DNA from: Pristionchus mayeri
Taxonomy: Eukaryota > Nematoda > Chromadorea > Rhabditida > Neodiplogasteridae
Assembly (NCBI GenBank): GCA_036245805.1
Contig: BTRK01000004.1
Location: forward strand, 33,155,541-33,219,540
Direction: 5' to 3'
DNA length: 64,000 nucleotides
Position numbers and translations under genes: made by a program. Below, in pieces: positions 55,779 through 64,000 of this stretch (its first letter is position 1; every line of letters starts with the position of its first letter). The notes beneath the pieces were generated by a model. That model was not told the DNA's origin, made no database searches, and was given only the letters and a program-made list of their open reading frames with translations.

Positions 55779-58700
55779 ATGTGCGTGTCGAGAATCTGCT
55801 GCTGTAATGCCACAGTGAGTATATTTTGCTGAGGCAGGTATCCTCCACCCTGCCTAGCAGCTTCCCTTCTCTAACCACTGAACTATTGGCTAATTTCGCC
55901 ATCCATATTTTAGTTCCAACTTTTCCATAACTGTTCACATTCAGATGGCAGCCTGCATTGGTGCAGGGGTCACTCTTATATTTGTCGCCATTCCGGGGGT
56001 TGTCAGCTGGGGGATGGCCTTCTATATCGTCTGGAAGTACGTGCAGGTAACCCATTTGAGAAATTAATTATTCAGTTTTTCCTGAAAAAAAAATTACTGT
56101 TCTGGTACTGAACTGGTACTTAGGTGGGGCACGCTGGCGAGGTGCGCAGTAGGGGGATACTGTAGCGAAGGATACTGTAGATGGGATACGGTAGATCAGA
56201 GCACTTTTGGTCTGGAGTATGGTCTACGATCTCGTCTGGCATTACGAGCAGGTAACCCAACGCATGATTCAGTTTCCTGAAATCCGAATATTTCCTGATT
56301 TCTGGATCCAACCAACTTGGAGTAGTTGGCATGTTCGCGGGCAAATAAATTAGATTACCGAACCGTTCCATTGTGATGACGTTTTCTCTTTCAATTTCAT
56401 ACTGAATTGGTGTAATTGTTGAGTATTGCTTACTCACAAGGAAAGGTCGCGAGGGTAAGTTGGAGTTTTTGGATGAGACAGGATCGAAAGAGAATCAAAT
56501 TCTAAGAACTTCTAATGCTGCAGAAATATCAGGGGTAGAAAGTGGAAAGTAGGGATGGCAACGGTGTTTACGAATGACCAAAATTATTCACTGAATGGTA
56601 CACAACTGAAAGCTATACCTGCCCCATTCCGACTTTTCACTTTAGTTTTGTAAAAAAATGTTTAATTAATTAGAAAAACATTAACGAATGATAAGCAAAA
56701 AGCCGACGCTTTCAGTCCAAGTGGAGCACATCGCAAGTCATGTTTTTTTACTAAAATTATCGCAAACTGAAATTCTGTTGCGTTGTAAAACTTTATGAAC
56801 GAGGTTCAATAATTTTTTTCTCATGTTAACGGTACTCCGACAGCAATAAAACATCGCTTAAAAATGGAAAAAAAGGTTTAATATTGGTAGAACTTCAGAA
56901 TCACTTGGTTACGATAGCGGGAACTTTAAAATTCATTTCCACGCAGGGCGACATTAGTATATTTCTGGTTTTTTTGCAGAGCATGCGTGATGGGATGATG
57001 TACCAAACATCACAAAATCTCGAACATACTAATGTCGCTGAGGAAATGAAGCCTCAACACTTAATTCTGAAAACCTGCTTATTTTCGATCGCTTCGTGCG
57101 CCTTCATTTCTACAGCATGCATCTTCTTGCCATGCTTATCGCACTTTCATTATATATTTATATTCATTCCAATCAATAAAATAGTTTGAAAATTACATTA
57201 AATATTTTTAAAAAATGTTTTAAAATATTGAAAGAATTTGGCTTGAAAATTACGGTAGTTTGAAAGCAAAAGCGTCGGAAGGAGGCAACCAATATTCCGT
57301 ATTCAAAAATTCGGGCTGCCGTCCCTAGTGGAAAGGGGTGCAAAGGGGTTGAAAGTTCAAATTTGAATTCCCGCAATTCGTATTTTGGCTCCCAGTAGAG
57401 CTATGATCTTGAAAATTGGCCATTTGAGGTGTAAAATGGTTTTACGGGTCCATCCGAAAACGTCCCCCCTCCCCCCTGGCAGTACCCGCCTCTCTAATCA
57501 AATTTTGAAATTTTAATTACATAACTCAATTAATTTTGGTTAAAAAGCTTCGCTCTTTTTTGATTGTTAAAGAGCTGGAGCTGTTCTATCTTTTGTAGGT
57601 TGATGCCTAAGAGCTCAGACTCACATGAACATCGCTATACTATCAAATGCGGTAATTCTTACCTTTGATAGTATAGCGATGTTCATGCGAGTGCTCAGGG
57701 GGGACGATTTCGGATGGACCCAAATTTGAACTTTCCACTCTGAGATTTTAGCAGAGGGGTGGAATTCCACCCGTGATATTTCCGCAGCATAACTTTTAGA
57801 TATCTGCTGAGGACCTCTGTGGATGTCTGGGCTCATAGTGGAGAGAGGAGTAAAACCGTGTAATTCTCAGGCTATAGCATGAAATTCTAGAGCACCTCAA
57901 CAGATATGAAAAACGTAGAAGTTCTTAGAAGTTGATCTTCTTTCGATCCCGCTATGCCTCATCCAAAAATTCCACCTTGCTCTCGCGGCCTTTCCTTGTC
58001 AGATTAATATGTCTCCTTCCAGTCCTCCCTCGTCACTCTCAGTCTCCTCTCCGCTATCTGTGTCTTCATTGCGACATGCGCCAAGGTTCCTGCACTGATG
58101 TACGTCGCCGTCGCCTTACAGGTAGTCATGCCAATGCATTTACAACGCAACTGTGTCATTCCCGATCGTGGCCTTGCCCGAGCCAAAACCAAGGCGCCTA
58201 TCCATTGGGGATGTTCGAATTCGAAGTTACGAAAAAATAATTCAATTGAAAACTTCAGGATAATGGTGGGAACTCCATACTGAATCTGCCCATATTGACA
58301 CTGCCCTATTAGTGTCCTCCCGTTGGCTTCACTTCATCGTCACATTAACCATCACATTTAGATACTGCCAACCCTTTTCTTGATGGGCATCGGCATCTAC
58401 TGGGAGGCAGAATTGAGTGATTTTTACGAGACAGTTGACATTGTGTGAGTCTTCCATAATCGTATCTACAGCAACGAGAATATGCGAAACTGCTCCGATT
58501 ACGTACAATGCAAAGATAAATTACGGAAGTATTGCAAAGGAATTGGGGAGAAACCATCTGGCCTTATTTTTTCCATTGCAGTCTAGTCGCCTTTATGTAT
58601 GGCGTCCCGACTGTCCTCTCGATCTTCTCGATGTACGCATATTTCTGCGGCGCCAAGCAACTCTACCACGATCGGTTCGAGCTACTCAATTTGTCAAGAT

Positions 58701-59172
58701 ACTTGTCAATTGAATCATAACTACAGTTTCTTTTCATTGAATGCACACTCCCAGGTCGAGAGCGCTTGTAAAATGAAGAGACGGTGACTCGAATTTCGAA
58801 CTGTAGTTACATAGAGTCATATCAATATCGAAACGTCGTACAACCAATGAATTCAGGGAGGTTCGCAAGCGGCAGAAGCTCGAGCTGCAAATGCTACAGT
58901 TGCAGCTGCATCAGCAGCAATCACCTCCTCAACTCCCTCCACAGCATCACGGCCAGCATCAACAGTCCCCTCAGATGCAGCCTCCTCTGCAGCCTTACCA
59001 ATATCAGTCGCACGACCAGTACCAACAGCTGCCGAGGGAGTACCAGCAGCAGGAGCTGAAGCTGCAGGCGATTCGGCAGCAGCAGCAGCAGCAGCACGCG
59101 CAGCAGCAGATGGGACAGCAGGCTCAGCCCAAGTCGGAAGAACCATGGATTGTTAAGGCAACTCATTTGTAG
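55779..59172 (+). CDS. Four-TM membrane protein with Gln-rich tail, copy 1
   Basis: Six exons: 55779-55814, 55945-56046, 58023-58121, 58362-58444, 58582-58692, 58857-59172. They total 747 nt, exactly 248 codons plus stop, with matching phases. The N-terminus has a Cys cluster (MCVSRICCCNAT). Four hydrophobic segments follow: GVTLIFVAIPGVVSWGMAF, LVTLSLLSAICVFIATCA, YVAVALQ-ILPTLFLMGIGI (split by an intron) and LVAFMYGVPTVLSIFSMYA. The last exon encodes a charged start (EVRKRQKLELQ) and then a long Gln/Pro-rich tail, probably cytoplasmic. No family was recognised beyond 'small tetraspan'. Intron 2 is 1.98 kb, against 0.13 kb in copy 2. GATA sites upstream suggest gut or epidermal expression. 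Confidence 0.75.
56207..56256 (+). pseudogene. Relic of a membrane-protein exon in intron 2
   Basis: The sequence GTATGGTCTACGATCTCGTC followed by TGGCATTACGAGCAG and GTAACCCA parallels the end of exon 2 (TGGGGGATGGCCTTCTATAT ... TACGTGCAG and GTAACCCA). It encodes WSMVYDLVWHYEQ against WGMAFYIVWKYVQ. It is an old paralogous exon or gene remnant. Confidence 0.55.
57345..57740. repeat. Foldback MITE with a perfect central hairpin
   Basis: Nested inverted pairs: GAAAGTTCAAATTTG (57351) with its complement near 57720; GGGTCCATCCGAAA (about 57447) with its complement near 57708; and at the centre TGAACATCGCTATACTATCA (57627) with its complement (57658-57680) around a 16-nt loop. It lies in intron 2 of the membrane-protein gene copy 1. 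Confidence 0.75.
58857..59120 (+). repeat. CAG/CAA-rich tract coding for the Gln-rich tail
   Basis: Within the last exon of membrane-protein copy 1, dense CAG/CAA codons form a run of eight or more consecutive Gln near 59074-59100. The antisense Ala-rich frame is a shadow of this tract. Confidence 0.7.
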
Positions 59173-60049
59173 TCACGATGAACTGTTTTAGTGATCTCGA
59201 AGAGTATAACATTATTCTCTCTCTTTGACATTTAATATTATCAGCGCATTTTCAATGACGAAATCAGAGAAAACATAGTTCGAATTTCTTTTTCTCAAAT
59301 TTCGAAATCCCTGGTCATTGATCACTTCGCTGCCTTTCTTATCTTCTTCGGGAAAGGGACAACGGCGTCGTCTTTACTCTAGGAAAAGATAAGAAATACG
59401 CGGGAAGCTCTCGTGATTTCTAATCCTGCTTTTAGCGGACAAAGAAGTCAAGTGACGATCGACATCATAAAATTTCGAAAAAAATGCGAGCATTGAGTTC
59501 TGGATTCGATAGCCATTCAATGGATGTTTCCTTACAATTACTGGGTGATTGAGATAAACACTGCAGAATGCAAAGCAATACTAAAAATCAAAACATTTTG
59601 AAAAGCAAAACTAATGGAAATGCGGAAATAGTATTGCCAACAATTCAATCTTAGTCGCTGCACCATTTCCTTGAAGCGATCTCTTTTTTGAGTAGCCAAC
59701 AGGGCAGCCAGAGGGTGTATGTTCGTTGAGATCGGAAGTGGACTTCCGTGACTGATTCTCTCGAGCCCAATATCACATTGTAATTCCAACGGAAAATGGT
59801 CCGAGTTCAATATTGTGATTTTCGACTGTTGATGAGTTCAGGTATTTCGAGTCGGAATTTGAAGCTAAATTCATGAGGAAGACAGAAATGGAGCACGGAA
59901 TAAGCTCTAATTGTCAGAAATATTATTCTGGTTTAAACCACTCTAATTGCATAACCTCAACTCATTTTCACACTACAGTGTCAAATTATCCATACGTTTT
60001 GAGTTGTGCGTGGAAAAACTTACTGTGTCGTGCACACTTTTCTTTAATG
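59173..60049. other. Intergenic sequence with GATA sites and a copied F-box upstream block
   Basis: About 59337-59390 contains CTTATCTTCTTCGGG and GAAAAGATAAG, a third paired GATA arrangement. About 59686-59757 repeats the first 80 bp of the type-2 F-box upstream block (45641). No coding exon was recognised. Confidence 0.45.
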
Positions 60050-60590
60050 CGCTGCGCGGATCGAATGGCTTCTCTTCCTCAGCCTCCTCATTCTTCGTCC
60101 CTTTTCCCTTTCCCTTCTTCTTATTCTTTCCTTTCTTCTTCTGATCATTCTTCTGATCACCGGCTTCTGCGAATGAATCGCTTTGTCTTTGTAAAAAAAT
60201 TAGCATACACTGATCTACCAAAATGGTATGCATTTACGGTTGGGCAAGGAGCGCGTAGGAAATGCTCTGACCTCCTTCTACGTGCTGCTTCTTCTTAGGC
60301 GGTGGAGGCCCGGGCAGGGGCGGTTCGACAGCGTACAAATGGGCAGTGCCCATGTCACTCGACGTCACTTGGAACAGCGTGTGCTCCCTTTTCGAGTCCT
60401 CATCGGGGAAGAGCTTGTGGCGGATGGGGAAGGCGCAATCGGAGACCTCACTCACTACCATCTCCGAACCGTGAACCTGCAAATCGACCGATAATTGGAT
60501 GACTCGATTTGAATTATCTCAGAATCAAGTACAATAAAAGTTCATTTAAAAAAATTTCTTAATCTGTACTTCTCGATAGTTTCCGTTAGA
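60050..60590 (-). pseudogene. 541-bp inverted copy of helicase C (intron 7 to exon 9 start)
   Basis: This segment is the reverse complement of 41437-41977 with no length change. All translated frames in the two places are identical wherever I compared them. It covers the end of intron 7, all of exon 8, intron 8 and the first ~117 bp of exon 9. It has no start or downstream exons. A very recent duplication, or an assembly artefact. Confidence 0.9.
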
Positions 60591-61291
60591 TGTCCAGAGT
60601 GTTTAAAGAGTGCCCAATTATCTGGTCGTTGGTCCACTAAAATAAGATACCAAGCATCGCATTGTCCTGAGAAGTCTCTCCTTCCCTACCAAGAAGAGGA
60701 GAGAAAAGATACAGGCGGTAACGTTTTGGTCGGGCTGCTTTTACTATCAATTCGTTTCTTCTCGTGCCCCTTCTCCTTGCCAGTCGCCGATGCCTACTCT
60801 ACGATCGAAGCTTTCACGTAGACAGTCGCAAGGAATTGATGAATATGCGATAATCCCCGTTTTGGATCTAACGAAAGGAGCTGTTCCAGCTCGCTACGTG
60901 AACTGCTTCGGATTCGACGGCCACGGCTATATCAGGAAAGCGAGCACTACTTTTCTAACCAAAGTTACCGTTCGATTCAACCGTCCTTCTAGTGCAAAGA
61001 TCTGTTCAAAAATATCACTGCTGGCTTGATTGTAGACGAAGTGAACATTGATGTCAGGCATCTTCTGAAATCAGAATCTGTGTTAGTTCTACTCCTACTC
61101 GTTTCTCAGGACGATATTTTCATTGCCGAACTATACTCACGACGTTCCTTAGGAAGCAATCAATTCAAACAATGAATCTGTATTTCGAAGAGTATTTCGA
61201 ATGGGATGCAAATGAGTCGAGTATGGATTTGCTGCATTTTTGGGGGCGCTATATTTGCTGCGGAATTCAGTGGAATGTAACATTTTTAATT

Positions 61292-61356
61292 ATGGAATTG
61301 GAGAGAGGGCGAAAATAAATTTTAATTTCTTTTCGCCCTCTTTCCAATTCCATAAC
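61292..61356. repeat. Short hairpin in the F-box fragment
   Basis: TATGGAATTGGAGAGAGGGC and its complement GCCCTCTTTCCAATTCCATA flank a short AT-rich loop. About 30-bp arms with one mismatch. Confidence 0.7.
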
Positions 61357-61627
61357 CTTGAGCCCCGTTCTCTCATTGGCAAGCCTTGTTAATTTATTAT
61401 CTTAACAAATCTTATCAATATGACGACTCTAATCGCTGGAGCAATTAGTTCGATTTCTTCATTCAAACTCATCTTCACAATCACCGAAGAAGAAAAGAAG
61501 GACTATGATATTTCCTCGTTGTACAGATCGAGATTGGACAGTGTCGTTATCCGAATTATTAGTGCAATTAGTACAATCGTACAGTTCCTCCCCTCTTTTT
61601 TTTCTTTTTTTCATACCCCCATGCATA

Positions 61628-61906
61628 TAAGGGCAATTCATTCGCCCCTTTCTATTCATTTGTACTATTTCTCCCCCTTTCTCTTACCACCCACATTTAT
61701 CGTATCCCAATATTTCTCTCGTATTAATCGCATTTGTACTCTAATAATAAAGGTTTTATTTCCCAAGTTTGAGGTGTACATTCGATTGGTCACGACAGAC
61801 AGAATGAGCGAAGCATCGCATAAATCTACAAAGATCCGCATCAAAATCAAGCACAGTACTGTAAGATAGTACAAATGAATAGAAAGGGGCGAATGAATTG
61901 CCCTTG
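61628..61906. mobile_element. Inverted-repeat insertion in exon 5 of the F-box fragment
   Basis: AGGGCAATTCATTCGCCCCT (about 61630) and its complement (about 61887-61906) are ends of a ~280-bp unit, with the inversion extending about 39 bp (TATTCATTTGTACTAT). It interrupts sequence that is continuous in the paralogs. Confidence 0.6.
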
Positions 61907-61960
61907 TCGTCTAGATGTCGGCGAGATACTGTAACAGCAAAAATCGATCGTGTGGATAAC

Positions 61961-62704
61961 TGAGAAATGTAATGCTTATGACCCGAAGGCTCAAAAGAAA
62001 CTACTACTGGCAATTGAATAATCAACAACTATAAATTTTCTGAAACTGATAAAACATACGATTCATCTGAAGTACGGTACACATGTAATGCAGTAGTTGG
62101 GAGGGAATGGCAAGAATATCGTTCAATTGTCTTATAATTCCGAAGGTCAAAGTTTCGAACCAGTTCTCCAGAATGGATTCCTAAAAAAAATTGTCTACTC
62201 TACCTCGAAAGGTTCATTGAAAAAAACACTTATATTCTCTCGCAAAAGGCCATGCTGAACTCTGGATCCGAAAACGCCACGATGGACCGGCGCCAATTCC
62301 TGTCGACCGATAAGATTTAGGACGACCAGATCTCGGGCCGGGAGTGAATAATCGAGATTCTAGTTCTCGATTGATAATGATAAACATCGGGTACATTTGT
62401 TTTGTGAAGTTATTGAACTTTACAAGTCATTATTGTCCATGACTACTACTGCAGGCGCACGTGCGGCAGATGAATAAATAACCAATGAACATAAGCAATC
62501 GATAAATGCTTTGGAAATCTCAAATATTTGCTAGTCCCAAAAAATATTTCGTTCCGGCAACTTCTCTCGCAGAACCCTGTTTGACAATGACGAAACGAAA
62601 TGAATTCACATTTTATTTCACGAATACCTGGAATACTCATGAAAGAATATGGAAGAAATAATTTGACTGGGATAACGAAATAAGCGCTCGCTGATCGTTT
62701 CCGT
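61961..62704. other. Intergenic sequence; from ~62296 part of the segmental duplication
   Basis: About 62296-62570 matches about 55155-55440. No gene was recognised. The match is interrupted by small indels (about 62535 and 62620-62660). Confidence 0.5.
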
Positions 62705-62785
62705 TGACTCTTATCTTCTCCCGGGACGACGACCGTTAACGTAGCAATTCGAGCATTTTCGGGGAAAAGATAAGCGCTGAGATGA
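62705..62785 (+). promoter_or_regulatory. Paired GATA sites upstream of membrane-protein gene copy 2
   Basis: CTTATCTTCTCCCGGG (about 62711) and CGGGGAAAAGATAAG (about 62759), the same arrangement and spacing as before copy 1 and almost unchanged, while nearby sequence differs more. This supports selection or simply recent duplication. Confidence 0.5.
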
Positions 62786-62941
62786 CAAAATGGGGGATTA
62801 CATTCGATTCGATTCAAGGGAGGCGGGGCTTCTCTGATGCAGCTACAGTCTATCCGTCGTTTTCCCGTTGACAATTGCTGAGCTCGTATCATTCTCAGAT
62901 TTAGCCACGACTCAGCGCTGAGAGTAGTCGCACCAATAGAG

Positions 62942-64000
62942 ATGTGCGTGACGAGAATCTGCTGCTGTAATGCCACAGTGAGTATATTTTGCTGAGGCAG
63001 GTATCCTCCACCCTGCCTAGCAGCTTCCCTTCTCTAACCGCTGAAATATTGGCTAATTTCGTCATCCATACTTTTCCATAACTGTTCACATTCAGATGGC
63101 AGCCTGCATTGGTGCAGGGGTCACTCTTATATTTGTCGCCATTCCGGGGGTTGTCAGCTGGGGGATGGCCTTCTATATCGTCTGGAAGTATGTGCAGGTA
63201 ACCCATTTAGAAGTTCGTAGAAGTTCTTAAAAGTTGATCTTCTTTCGATCCCGCTATGCCTCATCCAAAAATTCCACCTTGCTCTCGCGGCCTTTCCTTG
63301 TCAGATTAATATGTCTCCTTCCAGTCCTCCCTCGTCACTCTCAGTCTCCTCTCCGCTATCTGTGTCTTCATTGCGACATGCGCCAAGGTTCCTGCACTGA
63401 TGTACGTCGCCGTCGCCTTACAGGTAGTCATGCCAATGCATTTACAACGCAACTGTGCCATTCCCGATCGTGGCCTTGCCCGAGCCAAAACCAAGGCGCC
63501 TATCCATTGGGGATGGGCGAATTCGAAGTTACGAAAAAATAATTCAATTGAAAACTTCAGGATAATGGTGGGAACTCCATACTGAATCTGCCCATATTGA
63601 CACTGCCCTATTAGTGTCCTCCCGTTGGCTTCACTTCATCGTCACATTAACCATCACATTTAGATACTGCCAACCCTTTTCTTGCTGGGCATCGGCATCT
63701 ACTGGGAGGCAGAATTGAGTGATTTTTACGAGACAGTTGACATTGTGTGAGTCTTCCATAATCGTATCTACAGCAACGAGAATATGCGAAACTGCTCCGA
63801 TTACGTACAATGCAAAGATAAATTACGGAAGTATTGCAAAGGAATTGGGGAGAAACCATCTGGCCTTATTTTTTCCATTGCAGTCTAGTCGCCTTTATGT
63901 ATGGCGTCCCGACTGTCCTCTCGATCTTCTCGATGTACGCATATTTCTGCGGCGCCAAGCAACTCTACCACGATCGGTTCGAGCTACTCAATTTGTCAAG
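62942..64000 (+). CDS. Four-TM membrane protein, copy 2 (cut by the window end)
   Basis: Exons 62942-62977, 63096-63197, 63325-63423, 63664-63746 and 63884-63994 match exons 1-5 of copy 1 in length and phase. Only two residue changes were noticed (Ser4 to Thr; Met to Leu in the ILPTLFL segment). The Gln-rich last exon lies beyond 64000. Intron 2 is only 127 bp, so the 1.86 kb of extra sequence in copy 1 was either gained there or lost here. A recent tandem duplicate. Confidence 0.75.

Larger units (their letters stand above)
60780..61960 (+). pseudogene. Shattered third copy of the type-2 F-box gene
   Basis: Pieces in order: end of exon 2 (VPARYVNCFGFDGHGYIRK, about 60870-60945), second half of exon 3 (about 60990-61085; VNIDV, LKSESV), exon 4 (about 61130-61220; NLYFEEYFEWDANES), first half of exon 5 (61420-61540; MTTLIAGAISSISSFK, acidic EEEKKDYD), an insertion, and the end of exon 5 (about 61800-61930). 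The F-box exon and the first half of exon 3 are missing. Clearly non-functional. Confidence 0.75.

Noticed and set aside
58853..59146. Ala-rich 97-codon minus-strand frame
   Set aside because: It is the antisense of the CAG-rich tail exon of the membrane-protein gene; the sense exon is supported by phase and splice sites.
59873..60298. 141-codon plus-strand frame at the edge of the helicase copy
   Set aside because: It reads from unrelated sequence into the antisense of helicase exon 9. Chance fusion at the duplication junction with no motif.

Overview
The window is nuclear DNA of a nematode. Coding sequence is cut into many small exons by short AT-rich introns with GT...TTTCAG ends. Several start codons sit directly behind a ...CAG acceptor, as at spliced-leader sites, and the multicopy families (F-box proteins, SF1 helicases, Tc/mariner elements) are typical of rhabditid or diplogastrid worms. 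I cannot name the species. No rRNA, tRNA, operon or CRISPR array was recognised.

Layout. (1) 0.6-10.5 kb: helicase copy A, a UPF1/NAM7-like SF1 helicase gene that has lost its Walker A segment and holds about 6 kb of foldback repeats in two introns. (2) 11.2-11.8 kb: the first two exons of an F-box-type gene (paralog 1), then inverted repeats to 14.3 kb. (3) 14.3-17.3 kb, minus strand: a decayed but still long transposase-like gene. (4) 17.4-19.5 kb, minus strand: a NADAR-domain (YbiA-like) gene with a tandem array of duplicated exons. (5) 20.4-21.8 kb: a composite repeat, followed at once by F-box paralog 2 (with a 2.6 kb palindrome in an intron) and F-box paralog 3. (6) 29.4-31.3 kb: three strong hairpins or MITEs. 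(7) 30.5-38.0 kb: helicase copy B, with a mariner MITE in an intron. (8) 38.3-39.8 kb: second copy of the composite repeat, directly upstream of helicase copy C (40.0-44.9 kb). (9) 46.1-50.7 kb: a second type of F-box gene in tandem, the second copy destroyed by a mariner MITE. (10) 51.2-54.1 kb: exons of a secreted Cys/Thr-rich protein, with an apparently intact mariner in an intron, then a Tc1-like remnant. (11) 55.8-59.2 kb and 62.9-64.0 kb: two near-identical copies of a four-TM membrane protein gene with GATA-type promoter sites. Between them lie a 541-bp inverted copy of part of helicase C and a shattered third copy of the second F-box type.

Taken together this is a gene-birth-and-death neighbourhood: fast-duplicating helicases, F-box adaptors and a NADAR protein, interleaved with young foldback and mariner elements. 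Paralog comparison dates several events, including an intron apparently gained inside a Walker A motif with flanking 9-bp direct repeats, splice-site losses, and a MITE with a clean TA duplication. Shared use of these families in RNA-based or ubiquitin-based defence is an inference from family knowledge; the sequence does not show it. Exon joins were read by eye from frame, splice dinucleotides and paralog alignment.
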